Below are positions 1-7,237 of a stretch of 64,000 bases of DNA, piece after piece. Origin of the DNA: Bacillus sp. MM2020_4 (GTDB lineage: Bacteria > Bacillota > Bacilli > Bacillales > Cytobacillaceae); assembly GCF_011250555.1 (NCBI RefSeq), contig NZ_JAANMZ010000022.1, positions 1 through 64,000 on the forward strand, given 5' to 3'. Below the pieces are notes generated by a model that did not search any database, was not told the origin of the DNA, and saw nothing but the letters and a program-made list of their open reading frames with translations. Made by a program: the position numbers and the translations under genes. Each line of letters opens with the position of its first letter. Positions within the stretch are counted from its first letter, which is position 1.

Positions 1-1
1 A

Positions 2-1060
2 ACCTACCACAATACAAAAGTAGAAATTTCAGAAGACGGTATTACATGGACGACTTTATTTGATAGTTCAATTACTGGTGAGTACAAAGAAACAGCAAAT
101 GGGTTGGTTGTTCAGGTAAATAATTCAATCGTTAATAGTTTTTATTCCAGACTCTCAACAGCTGAATCAAGCATAACCCAACAAGCTGGGCAGATATCAT
201 CTAAAGTTTCTCAATCCACCTATGACGTGGACATCCCAAACATAAAGAATCGTTTGAGTTCTGCCGAATCGAACATCACTCAACAAGCAACAGATATTAG
301 TTTACGGGTCAAGACAACCGACTATAACGGAAATCAGATTGCCTCTTTAATCAATCAGACAGCGACTACAATTAAATTAGTTGCTTCGAAGATTGACCTA
401 GATGGTGATGTAGATATTTTAAACGGGCGCACCAGGATAAAAGATGCGGTCATCACAAATGCAAAAATAGAAAGTATGTCAGCGGATAAGTTGACCGCTG
501 GAAATGTCAATAGCGATACATTGGGAATTGGGAGTAATAGCGGCTATAGACTTGTGTTTGGTACTAGGGACACAGGCAATGGTGGAGTAAAGAGTTCAAT
601 TTATTCCACAAATAACGATGGCTTATGGATTCGTTCACAGTTTGGTTCTGTTGATATTAGTTCCCCAGACAGGGTTAGGCTGTTATCGGTTACCGAGGCA
701 ACAAATATCCTTTTAACGGGTGATTATTATATTTCTACCAAAGACAGGACGTGGATTTCTCCTACCTTTACAAACGGATGGTCAAATTATAGCAATGGAT
801 ATGAGCCTGCCGGATATTACAAAGATCCAAATAATTTAATGCGTCTTAAGGGTCTAGTTAAGGGCGGGAACTTTGGATATGCCATATTCCAGCTTCCATC
901 AGGGTATAGACCAACGTATAGGCGGATATTTAACGTAATTTCATATAACGGGACCGCAATTGTGGCAGGCAGAGTAGATATAGATGCCAGCGGTTATGTT
1001 TACGCGATGACAGGCGCTAATGCTTGGTTATCGTTAGACGGTATTTGGTTTAACTTCTAA
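2..1060 (+). CDS. Phage tail fibre / minor structural protein, 3' part (5' end outside window)
   Basis: The reading frame is open from base 2, so this is the C-terminal 352 residues of a larger gene; an internal TTG at 104 is not a real start. The visible part has repeated heptad-like segments (SSITQQAGQISSKVS, then SNITQQATDISLRV) followed by a DGDVDILNGRTRIKDAVITN-type stretch, a pattern typical of Siphoviridae tail-tip or tail-fibre proteins. The C-terminal ~200 residues are Gly/Tyr/Asn rich, as expected for a receptor-binding head. It is followed at 17 nt by small tail-associated genes and then lysis genes, the usual order of late phage operons. The exact receptor is unknown. Confidence 0.8.
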   Translation, partial: TYHNTKVEISEDGITWTTLFDSSITGEYKETANGLVVQVNNSIVNSFYSRLSTAESSITQQAGQISSKVSQSTYDVDIPNIKNRLSSAESNITQQATDISLRVKTTDYNGNQIASLINQTATTIKLVASKIDLDGDVDILNGRTRIKDAVITNAKIESMSADKLTAGNVNSDTLGIGSNSGYRLVFGTRDTGNGGVKSSIYSTNNDGLWIRSQFGSVDISSPDRVRLLSVTEATNILLTGDYYISTKDRTWISPTFTNGWSNYSNGYEPAGYYKDPNNLMRLKGLVKGGNFGYAIFQLPSGYRPTYRRIFNVISYNGTAIVAGRVDIDASGYVYAMTGANAWLSLDGIWFNF

Positions 1061-1076
1061 TCTAGGGGGAATTAGT

Positions 1077-1376
1077 TTGATAGAACAAGTTTCAATTGTG
1101 GATGATCAAGGAAACTACCTAGAGCCTCTTTTAGTTTTTCCGTATGATATTCTCCCCGTTAATTGGGTTCGGGAGCCGGTGCCGGAAGGTCTTTATCAGC
1201 CAAGATGGGATGGAGCAAAATGGGTGGAAGGGTTGTCTGATGATGAATTAAGGAATAGACAGTTACAAGATATTCCTGTTTCTGAGATTGATAGAATCAA
1301 ACAGGAAAACGCTGAATTAAAAGAACGTTTAGAAACTGCCGAGATGGCCATTATCACGTTAATGGACTTTTTGTAG
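1077..1376 (+). CDS. Small phage tail-associated protein with C-terminal coiled coil
   Basis: 99 residues from a TTG start preceded by AGGGGGAATTAG. The middle carries YQPRWDGAKWVEGLSDDEL, a motif seen in short proteins encoded just after phage tail fibres (XkdW-like or tail-fibre assembly-like). The last ~30 residues (IDRIKQENAELKERLETAE) form a clear coiled coil. It lies between the tail fibre and the XkdX-like gene and is co-transcribed with them. Family assignment is by motif and position only; a chaperone or baseplate accessory role is inference. Confidence 0.6.
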   Translation: MIEQVSIVDDQGNYLEPLLVFPYDILPVNWVREPVPEGLYQPRWDGAKWVEGLSDDELRNRQLQDIPVSEIDRIKQENAELKERLETAEMAIITLMDFL

Positions 1377-1391
1377 AGGGGAAAAGGAGAG

Positions 1392-1535
1392 ATGAATAAT
1401 ATGTATCAGTTTGTTCTCAATATGTGGGTTTTCAGGAGAATTACTGAAGAGCAGGTAAATAGTTATGCAACAAAAGGATTTATCGAACCAGAAGAAGCAA
1501 CGCGAATATTAGCAACCCCACAGGAGGTAAAATAA
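1392..1535 (+). CDS. XkdX family short phage protein
   Basis: A 47-residue protein starting MNNMYQFVLNMWVFRRITEE and ending in EEATRILATPQEVK, preceded by AAAAGGAGAG. Size, the aromatic/basic NMWVxRRITEEQV segment and the C-terminal xxxILATPQ ending match the XkdX family, which follows tail-fibre genes in PBSX-like and many Bacillus phages. Function is unknown in the family. The stop codon directly abuts the next start. Confidence 0.75.
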   Translation: MNNMYQFVLNMWVFRRITEEQVNSYATKGFIEPEEATRILATPQEVK

Positions 1536-1772
1536 ATGAGTGCAAGCACCGATTTAGTCATAGAAAACCTAACAGATCAAATAGCCAATCTTAGCCGAGA
1601 AAAGGCTATTTTTTTTGCCATTGCAACGGAAAAGGAGCAGGAGAATCAGCAATTAAGACAAGCAGAGGAAGAATCAAAAATTAGATTACAACAGGTAGAA
1701 AATGAATTACTCATAGAAAAAGCTAAAACTGCTGGACCTATTCCAGTAAAGAAAGAAGGTGAGGAAGAATGA
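1536..1772 (+). CDS. Coiled-coil phage protein of unknown function
   Basis: 78 residues, ATG immediately after the previous stop, with AGGAGG 8 nt upstream inside the previous gene. Almost the entire protein is predicted helix, rich in Glu/Gln/Lys, with heptad hydrophobics (LTDQIANLSREKAIF, then NQQLRQAEEESKIRLQQVENELL). No catalytic motif is visible. The tight spacing says it is translated with the tail module. I do not recognise the family. Confidence 0.6.
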   Translation: MSASTDLVIENLTDQIANLSREKAIFFAIATEKEQENQQLRQAEEESKIRLQQVENELLIEKAKTAGPIPVKKEGEEE

Positions 1773-1981
1773 AAATCCAAATCGCATCAGTAAATGTAAG
1801 TTATTCTCCAGAAGGCGAAGTGGTCAGCGTCCAGGTGTTTTTCCAGGGATACGACGAAGAAAGAACAATTAATATTAATGGCTACTTGCCGTTAACCGCC
1901 GGTGAATACAGCGGAAATGAGTCTATCAAAGCTTTAACAGAAATAGTAAAAAACAGTGTAGCCAGTAAGTTGTTAGATTAA
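1769..1981 (+). CDS. Small phage protein of unknown function
   Basis: 70 residues, overlapping the previous gene by ATGA, which suggests translational coupling. The sequence reads as a beta-rich small domain (SVNVSYSPEGEVVSVQVFFQGYD followed by a helix). I know similar short genes between the tail fibre and holin of Bacillus phages but cannot assign a function. Confidence 0.6.
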   Translation: MKIQIASVNVSYSPEGEVVSVQVFFQGYDEERTININGYLPLTAGEYSGNESIKALTEIVKNSVASKLLD

Positions 1982-2030
1982 GAGAGTCCTTCCAGGGCTC
2001 TTCTTTATATTGAAATTAGGAGAGTGAAGT

Positions 2031-2519
2031 ATGTTTGGAAATGTAACAGAGGTATTTACTAAGATGGTTAGTAATAAAAGTTTAGCTTTAGGGACTCTAA
2101 CCGGGACGGTGGGAGCTTTTTTTGATGCCGTGCTGCAGGCTAAAGGCTTTAATAAACTACACATCTATATTGCGGCAGCTTTAGCGATAATCGTTGTCCT
2201 TGATTATGTTGTAGGTGATAGACTCGCCAAGAAAAATGATCTGTATAAAAGTAACATTGGCATCGATGCGTGTATTAGAGACGGTATTATCTTTGGGATA
2301 GTTGGAGTTGGGTGGATATTTGATCAGCTTTTAGGCACTGGAGCCCTAGTCTTTGCAGTGTTGGCATTCTCTTTCATCTACCACAATTTACAGTCTTTTG
2401 TATCAAATTTGTATGTACTTGGTTGGGATAAATATTTCCCTATGTGGCTTTTCAAAATTCTCGAATCAGAGATCAATGCAAAAATAAAAAAATATAGTGA
2501 TCAAGGAGTGGGTAAATAA
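2031..2519 (+). CDS. Phage holin, Phage_holin_4 (toxin secretion/lysis) type
   Basis: 162 residues with three or four hydrophobic segments: roughly residues 19-36, 43-62, 84-100 and 106-122. The motif LDYVVGDRLAKK after the second segment is typical of the phage_holin_4_1 family, where (L/T)D(Y/W)xxG is conserved. The gene has a good ribosome binding site (TTAGGAGAG) and overlaps the endolysin start by one base (TAATG). The product should form the membrane lesion that lets the endolysin reach peptidoglycan. Confidence 0.85.
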   Translation: MFGNVTEVFTKMVSNKSLALGTLTGTVGAFFDAVLQAKGFNKLHIYIAAALAIIVVLDYVVGDRLAKKNDLYKSNIGIDACIRDGIIFGIVGVGWIFDQLLGTGALVFAVLAFSFIYHNLQSFVSNLYVLGWDKYFPMWLFKILESEINAKIKKYSDQGVGK

Positions 2520-3358
2520 TGCCACCATGGACAGAGGATATAATCAAAATCAATAAATATTCAAGACCAGGACTTAAATTAACTGCTGTTAAAAAAATAG
2601 TGGAGCATTTTACGGCTAATCCCGGCGGTTCAGCCAAAAACCATGTAACGTATTTCGGCAAAACATTAATCGAACAAAATGAGAAGCTCCCTAAAAAGGA
2701 TAGGCGGTACGCATCAGCTCATATTTTTGTTGATAAAAAAGAAGCCTTACTGTTGGTACCTCTCAATGAAGCAGCTTACCATGCCAATGATGTACAGCAA
2801 AAAAATAAAAACGGCAGCCCGTGGCGCGGTATTAAAGATCTGGCGCCAAATGCCAACTTATTATCTATTGGAGTGGAGCTTTGCATTGAGTCTGACGGCA
2901 CGTTTCATCCGGATACCATCCAGAGAGCTGCAGAGGTTAACGCAGAACTTTGTAAAATGTATAAACTAGATCCTATCGATGATATTGTCCGGCACTATGA
3001 TGTGACACATAAAAATTGTCCGGCACCGTGGGTAGCAAATCCACAGGCATTTATCGGCTTTAAAAATTCAGTAAAAACTTACATGACACCAGAAAAGGGA
3101 GTGGAAGATGTGCTAAAAGCAGGAGACAAGGGTGAAGCTGTAAAAGTATTAAATTATCAATTAGCAAGTTTGGGGTATATATCTTGGGCTGATCGTGAGA
3201 GTGATGTGTTCGGTAACAGTACATTAAAAGCGTTGAAAAAATTTCAAAAAGAACAACGAATTAAAGAAACTGGCGAGTATGATGCGAAGACCGCTTTGCA
3301 GTTTGCGAAGATTCTTGCGATTTATTATGACAGGTTGAAGAAAAATTTGATGTTATAA
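2519..3358 (+). CDS. N-acetylmuramoyl-L-alanine amidase endolysin (Amidase_2 + peptidoglycan-binding)
   Basis: 279 residues. Residues ~20-170 form an Amidase_2 zinc amidase: H30 (EHFTAN), H159 (RHYDVTHKNCP) and C167 fit the zinc ligands, and IGVEL lies near residue 120. Residues ~200-270 form a PG_binding_1-like domain (LKAGDKGEAVKVLNYQLASLGY, then FGNSTLKALKKFQKEQ). It cuts the amide bond between MurNAc and L-Ala during phage lysis. There is no signal peptide, so release depends on the holin upstream, with which it is translationally coupled. A terminator follows directly. Confidence 0.92.
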   Translation: MPPWTEDIIKINKYSRPGLKLTAVKKIVEHFTANPGGSAKNHVTYFGKTLIEQNEKLPKKDRRYASAHIFVDKKEALLLVPLNEAAYHANDVQQKNKNGSPWRGIKDLAPNANLLSIGVELCIESDGTFHPDTIQRAAEVNAELCKMYKLDPIDDIVRHYDVTHKNCPAPWVANPQAFIGFKNSVKTYMTPEKGVEDVLKAGDKGEAVKVLNYQLASLGYISWADRESDVFGNSTLKALKKFQKEQRIKETGEYDAKTALQFAKILAIYYDRLKKNLML

Positions 3359-3360
3359 AA

Positions 3361-3398
3361 ATAATTACCCCTGTCTTTATTTGAGACGGGGGCAATTA
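3361..3398. terminator. Bidirectional terminator between endolysin and the convergent secreted-protein gene
   Basis: Inverted repeat ATAATTACCCCTGTCT / AGACGGGGGCAATTAT with a 5-6 nt loop, one mismatch and one G-T pair. It lies 2 nt after the endolysin stop and 20 nt before the stop of the minus-strand gene. T-tracts are short, so efficiency is uncertain. Confidence 0.6.
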
Positions 3399-3417
3399 TC
3401 CTTACTTCATTCTTAAT

Positions 3418-4065
3418 TTAATGGGTTCTATTATAAGCGTCCAACTGTAATTGATATTCATATTCAAGCATGTCGAAGTCGAAACCCCAATCTAAGTAAG
3501 CAGCAGTAAGAATATCTTGTTTGACCTTGTTATCAATTTTTAACGCTAATAATCTATTATATGCAGCAGTTTGTAGTTGGATTTCATATGCAACCATATC
3601 GTAATCAGTTCCCCAATTCCGGTCTGCGTTGGTCTTAATGGTATTATGGACTCCAGTTACCCATAAATCTTTAATAATATTCTTATAAACTGGTACTGGT
3701 GGTGCTGGTGGGGTATAAATCCTGTAATAAGCTGTAGCCCCCGGAACTGCCACTTTATAATTACTTACCGTAACATATTTGGCTTTTATATAAACTTCCG
3801 ATACTATTACCTGTTTTACCCTTTTGCCGCTAACCAATTTGTAATAATTATATGAGATTTTTGTTTTGTCCCAATCCTTATTAACTCTTGTAACCTTTAC
3901 ACCAACTGGGACAGTAATCGTTTCACTTTTTAACTGATAATTAACTGTTCTTACTCTGTAGTCTTCTTGACTTGTTACTGCAGCTTCTACTTTGTGCACT
4001 CCGAAACTCGGTAATCCACTAAGTAACATTGCTGCTAATGCTAACCCTGACACAAATTTTTTCAC
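3418..4065 (-). CDS. Secreted protein of unknown function with WG-x-D-x-DM repeats (prophage moron candidate)
   Basis: 215 residues from a GTG start preceded by AAAGGGGG. A Sec signal peptide covers about residues 1-28, with likely cleavage after VEA. The middle is Lys/Tyr/Val rich beta-type sequence. The end carries two copies of a ~25-residue motif: NWGTDYDMVAYEIQLQTAAYNR and DWGFDFDMLEYEYQLQLDAYNR are cores of the two copies. It sits opposite to the late phage genes, behind a terminator, in the position where lysogenic-conversion (moron) genes are often found. No known domain was recognised; a surface or host-interaction role is only inferred. Confidence 0.65.
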   Translation of the reverse strand: MKKFVSGLALAAMLLSGLPSFGVHKVEAAVTSQEDYRVRTVNYQLKSETITVPVGVKVTRVNKDWDKTKISYNYYKLVSGKRVKQVIVSEVYIKAKYVTVSNYKVAVPGATAYYRIYTPPAPPVPVYKNIIKDLWVTGVHNTIKTNADRNWGTDYDMVAYEIQLQTAAYNRLLALKIDNKVKQDILTAAYLDWGFDFDMLEYEYQLQLDAYNRTH

Positions 4066-4180
4066 TTGGTATTTCCCCCTTTATATGTATGCAACACATA
4101 ATACTTCAATAAAGTGCATTTATTTTCCTTCTAAAAATTGGGGGATTAATAAAATAATTACAATAATGAATAAGCGACGC

Positions 4181-4450
4181 TTAAAAATGTAAATCATCCG
4201 CTGCATAAAAAGCTTTCAGATCCTCTTGTCTTTCTAACTCCAAAACAGCCTCAGTGATGTCCTGGCCACCATCTACAATTACCTTCTCCAATTTAGCACG
4301 ATAAGACAATTCCTTATTAATTTGCTTCCAAAACTGCAGGGCTAAAAATTCCGGTTTTCTTCCTCGAAGTTGAAATTCTCCTTTTTTATATCCACGACTC
4401 GCAGCAGTAAAGTGTATTTCAATTATTACTGTCATTTTCATCTTCCTCAT
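4181..4450 (-). CDS. Small prophage protein of unknown function
   Basis: 89 residues, MRKMKMTVIIEIHFTAASRGY at the start, mixed beta/alpha composition (beta hairpin, then ALQFWKQINKEL helix). It is the last gene of a minus-strand cassette headed by the XRE repressor, and its first 32 bases overlap the preceding 52-residue gene. I recognise no family. Confidence 0.5.
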   Translation of the reverse strand: MRKMKMTVIIEIHFTAASRGYKKGEFQLRGRKPEFLALQFWKQINKELSYRAKLEKVIVDGGQDITEAVLELERQEDLKAFYAADDLHF

Positions 4451-4577
4451 AATATTTCTTCATAATCTTATGCTGCTCTTTCATTAAGTCATAAAAATGC
4501 ACGATCATTTGAATATCACGTGGAGTATATCCATTTTCCTCGAAATTTTCAATTAGTTTCTTCCATTTTTCGTTCAT
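4419..4577 (-). CDS. 52-residue acidic/basic helical protein in the repressor cassette
   Basis: A short frame MNEKWKKLIENFEENGYTPR... to DENDSNN, overlapping the XRE gene by 29 bases and the next gene by 32 bases, all on the minus strand. AAAGGT lies 12 nt before the ATG. The overlaps at both ends and the plausible helical product support a real gene. Similar tiny genes next to phage repressors sometimes act as repressor partners (anti-repressor or Sda-like inhibitors); nothing here proves that. Confidence 0.5.
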   Translation of the reverse strand: MNEKWKKLIENFEENGYTPRDIQMIVHFYDLMKEQHKIMKKYYEEDENDSNN

Positions 4578-4758
4578 ATAGATCATCTACCTTTACTTCC
4601 AGTAAGTCAGCCAGTATAAAAGCTTTGTCCATTGTAGGATATGTATTACCTACACTCCAATTAGACAGGGTATTTTGACTAACTCCTAATTCTTTAATTA
4701 TGTACTCTCTTCTGTATTTACAAACACGTAATAATTCTCCGATTCGGCTCCTAAGCAT
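4549..4758 (-). CDS. XRE-family (Cro/CI-type) repressor
   Basis: 69 residues from the internal ATG, chosen because AGAGGTG lies 7 nt upstream; a TTG 30 nt earlier has no binding site. The protein is a single helix-turn-helix domain: IGELLRVCKYRREYIIKELGVSQNTLSNWSVG (recognition helix QNTLSNWS) followed by ILADLLEVKVDDLYE. It lacks a C-terminal oligomerisation or peptidase domain. It is divergent from the gene at 4889 across a short AT-rich region with a perfect inverted repeat, the usual arrangement of a phage or mobile-element switch. Confidence 0.8.
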   Translation of the reverse strand: MLRSRIGELLRVCKYRREYIIKELGVSQNTLSNWSVGNTYPTMDKAFILADLLEVKVDDLYERKMEETN

Positions 4759-4811
4759 GACAAACACCTCTGTAAGTAGTTTCTCCAAGCAAACAATAAA
4801 ATCCTTTCACA

Positions 4812-4830
4812 AATATTTGGGATAAATATT
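4812..4830. promoter_or_regulatory. Candidate XRE operator
   Basis: Perfect inverted repeat AATATTT-GGGAT-AAATATT in the region between the divergent XRE gene (start 4758) and the gene at 4889. Size and symmetry fit a small Cro/CI-like dimer. Only one copy is obvious. Confidence 0.45.
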
Positions 4831-4888
4831 CATAAAGTGGTAGTGACGGTAATATCATATATCAAACAAGCAAAGGAAGTGATTATGA

Positions 4889-5125
4889 TTGAGTGGAAAA
4901 AGGCCTAAATCAGTATCATTTAACGAGAAAAATATGAGGGAGAATGAAATCCTGAAGTACCTAAAAGATGAAAAAATAAGTTTTGCACCATACGTTAAGG
5001 ATCTGATTTTTGCAGACATGCAACGAAGAAAAGAAGGGCTCCGAATTATCCAGAAGAATAAAGGTGGGGGGATAAAAATCGTTGTAGGCGGTAGTACTCC
5101 TCCTCCCTCCGCAGTTGGAGTGTAA
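4889..5125 (+). CDS. Small ParR/RHH-like protein of mobile-element type
   Basis: 78 residues, TTG start with AAAGGAAG about 9 nt upstream; an ATG three bases earlier is in a frame that stops at once. The N-terminal half KRPKSVSFNEKNMRENEILKYLKDE...FAPYVKDLI resembles the short KxxSFN...YLK...YVKxLI pattern of ribbon-helix-helix proteins found beside plasmid partition and phage-plasmid maintenance genes. The tail (GGGIKIVVGGSTPPPSAVGV) is flexible. It may be partition- or copy-control related, but no ParM-like gene is present here. Confidence 0.5.
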   Translation: MSGKRPKSVSFNEKNMRENEILKYLKDEKISFAPYVKDLIFADMQRRKEGLRIIQKNKGGGIKIVVGGSTPPPSAVGV

Positions 5126-5217
5126 CACTGTAACACGGTTGACACTGTCAATTGTCATGACAAAGTGAAAGGGGATGTTGAAAATTGATTGAGGGGAAAG
5201 GCTTAGGAGGAAAGCGA

Positions 5218-5451
5218 GTGAACCGGGTCGGGTTATCACTAACAAATGAATATGAAACCAAACTTCTTAAGTTAGCAACTGCATGCAATTTTAGACATCA
5301 TACTACTTTTGCAAATTTGCTTATTGAAATGTGTTTGGATAACGCCCAGCTGGTGAGTGATCTTCAAAAAAAATATTGTACTCAATCAGCTTATAAAATT
5401 TTTATCGTCAATGGTGAATATGTTTTAAGTGGAAGGGAGGATATACGGTGA
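5218..5451 (+). CDS. Small ribbon-helix-helix-like protein
   Basis: 77 residues. The GTG at 5218 is chosen because AGGAGG sits 7 nt before it; an upstream TTG at 5185 would add 11 residues. The product begins MNRVGLSLTNEYETKLLKLA, a beta strand followed by two helices as in ribbon-helix-helix DNA-binding proteins, and ends with a short beta-hairpin-like tail. It overlaps the next gene by 4 nt. The trio 4889-5711 looks like one early phage or mobile-element operon. Confidence 0.55.
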   Translation: MNRVGLSLTNEYETKLLKLATACNFRHHTTFANLLIEMCLDNAQLVSDLQKKYCTQSAYKIFIVNGEYVLSGREDIR

Positions 5452-5711
5452 ACTGGCAGGACTTTATCATGGGCGGTATTAGCGTAATTTTTACCTATGC
5501 GCTATTTTCAAGTGGCTCTTGCGAAGAGGATACCGATATAGATCCAGATGAGGATTTAGAAAACAATGTAGTTGTAAATGACTTTTCTAGTCGACATGTT
5601 ATTTTATCTTGTCAAACTTGTCGTAAACAGAAAAGACATAAAGAAATTGAATCGAATCTTTATCAATGCACTAAATGCAAAAGACATGTTGATTTAAGAA
5701 GAGTATCCTAA
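5448..5711 (+). CDS. Membrane-anchored zinc-ribbon protein
   Basis: 87 residues, GTG start with GGAAGGGAGG 7 nt upstream. Residues ~5-25 form one membrane segment (FIMGGISVIFTYALFSSG), followed by an acidic linker (EEDTDIDPDEDLE) and a C-terminal zinc ribbon with CQTC and CTKC pairs. Such proteins occur in Bacillus prophages; function unknown. It is the last intact phage-type gene before chromosomal nag genes. Confidence 0.6.
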   Translation: MNWQDFIMGGISVIFTYALFSSGSCEEDTDIDPDEDLENNVVVNDFSSRHVILSCQTCRKQKRHKEIESNLYQCTKCKRHVDLRRVS

Positions 5712-5924
5712 TTATATATCCTCATTTTAGTCCTCATTTACCCTCCTTTATTATGTGTATATGGTGTACACGTCAATCAGTACAACAGACACTCAACCTT
5801 AATGTCGGCATACAAGAATATCAAGGATGAACATTTCCGCTATTATATTCTTAAGCAAAAAGCGGATGTCTTCCATGCAATGAAGAGCTTCTTTCAACAA
5901 GAAGAGTCAAAATTATTTGCCTAA
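5712..5924 (+). pseudogene. 3' remnant of a coding gene at the prophage/chromosome junction
   Basis: The frame stays open from the preceding stop to TAA at 5922 and its second half reads like real protein: [18 protein letters not shown] and then [20 protein letters not shown]. There is no ribosome binding site or start that fits, and the upstream half (PPLLCVYGV) looks non-coding. It is directly followed by a good terminator. This is best read as the end of a gene cut by prophage integration or decay; whether the parent was host or phage is open. Confidence 0.4.
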
Positions 5925-5928
5925 AAAA

Positions 5929-5959
5929 CCGACAGGTCTAGGTACCTGTCGATTTTTTT
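5929..5959 (+). terminator. Rho-independent terminator
   Basis: Perfect 8-bp stem CGACAGGT / ACCTGTCG with a 6-nt loop and ATTTTTTT after it, five bases past the stop of the gene remnant. It insulates the nag operon. Confidence 0.85.
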
Positions 5960-5970
5960 ATATTCTATAA

Positions 5971-5986
5971 ATTGGTATAGACAACT
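5971..5986 (+). promoter_or_regulatory. NagR (YvoA) dre operator with nag promoter
   Basis: ATTGGTATAGACAACT matches the GntR/HutC-type dre site bound by Bacillus NagR. It covers a plausible -35 TAGACA (5978-5983); a -10 TAAGAT follows at 6001-6006 with 17 bp spacing. Binding of NagR here would block transcription of nagAB-nagR until GlcN6P or GlcNAc6P accumulates. Confidence 0.8.
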
Positions 5987-6037
5987 ATACTTTTTGGGTA
6001 TAAGATAAAGATATAACCTGAAAGGAAGTAATGGAAG

Positions 6038-7237
6038 ATGAATCAAAAAGATAATCATATTTTACTCAAGGGTATTCAAATTTATACAGAGGATCATGTT
6101 ATCGAAAAAGGGTATATAAAAATAATAGACGATAAAATAGCAGAACTTGGTACCTTGGAAGAACTTGTTCAGGACGAGGACTATGATGTAATAGAGATTC
6201 CGGCACATTTTAGGGCGGTACCTGGTTTTATTGATGTGCATATACACGGTGTAAATGGTGCGGACACAATGGACGGAACAAAGGAAGCATTGGATACGAT
6301 GGTTGCGGCATTGCCCAAAGAAGGAACCACAAGCTTTTTGGCTACTACTATGACCCAAGAAGGCAAACAAATTGAAAAGGCGTTAGAAAATGCCGGTGAA
6401 TATATGCAAACCCAGCCAGCATATGGTAAGGCAGAAATACTAGGACTCCATCTTGAGGGACCGTTTGTAAATGCCAATAAAGCAGGGGCCCAGCCAATTC
6501 AGCATATTGTCGACCCAAATCTACCATTATTTAAAGAGTGGCAACAGTTATCCCGTGGAACAATAAGGTTGGTGACACTGGCACCAGAGCAGCCAGGTGG
6601 ATTAGAAATGATTCGTTACTTAAAGGATCAAGGTATCATTGCATCGATTGGCCATACTGATGCAACCTTTGAACAGGTAAACGAGGCCATTGAAGCAGGG
6701 GCAAACCACGTGACACACCTGTTTAATCAAATGAGAGGACTTCATCACCGTGAACCAGGTGTTGTTGGGGCGGCATTTTTACGTAAAGAATTAAAAGCGG
6801 AAATCATTGTTGATGGGGTCCATGTTCATCCTGAGATGGTGAATCTTGCTTTTAAAAATAAACAAAGCGACGGTTTAATATTAATCACTGATTCAATGCG
6901 GGCAAAATGCTTAAAGAATGGAATGTATGACTTGGGTGGCCAAGAAGTGACAGTAAAGGATGGAAAAGCAGTTCTTGCTGACGGGACACTTGCGGGAAGT
7001 ATTTTAAAATTAGGGCATGCCGTAAAGAATATTTTATCCTATACAGGTTGTTCCATAGAGGAAGCGATTGAAATGGCTTCTGTTAATCCGGCAAAGCAAT
7101 TGAATGTATTTGACAGGAAGGGAAGCATTGCAGTCGGGAAGGATGCAGACCTTGTCATCCTCGATGAGAACTTGGATGTTTTTATGACATTTTGTCGTGG
7201 GAAACTTTCATATAAAAGGGAGGAAAACGAGCAATGA
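6038..7237 (+). CDS. nagA: N-acetylglucosamine-6-phosphate deacetylase
   Basis: 399 residues, amidohydrolase fold. Visible catalytic residues: H68 and H70 (DVHIHG), metal-binding E140 (GLHLEGPF), H206 (GHTDAT), H227 (HVTHLFN) and D285 (ITDSM). It converts GlcNAc-6-phosphate to glucosamine-6-phosphate and acetate in the cytoplasm, supplying NagB whose gene overlaps by 4 nt. AAAGGAAG precedes the ATG. The length is normal for Bacillus NagA. The dre site upstream puts it under NagR control. Confidence 0.96.
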   Translation: MNQKDNHILLKGIQIYTEDHVIEKGYIKIIDDKIAELGTLEELVQDEDYDVIEIPAHFRAVPGFIDVHIHGVNGADTMDGTKEALDTMVAALPKEGTTSFLATTMTQEGKQIEKALENAGEYMQTQPAYGKAEILGLHLEGPFVNANKAGAQPIQHIVDPNLPLFKEWQQLSRGTIRLVTLAPEQPGGLEMIRYLKDQGIIASIGHTDATFEQVNEAIEAGANHVTHLFNQMRGLHHREPGVVGAAFLRKELKAEIIVDGVHVHPEMVNLAFKNKQSDGLILITDSMRAKCLKNGMYDLGGQEVTVKDGKAVLADGTLAGSILKLGHAVKNILSYTGCSIEEAIEMASVNPAKQLNVFDRKGSIAVGKDADLVILDENLDVFMTFCRGKLSYKREENEQ

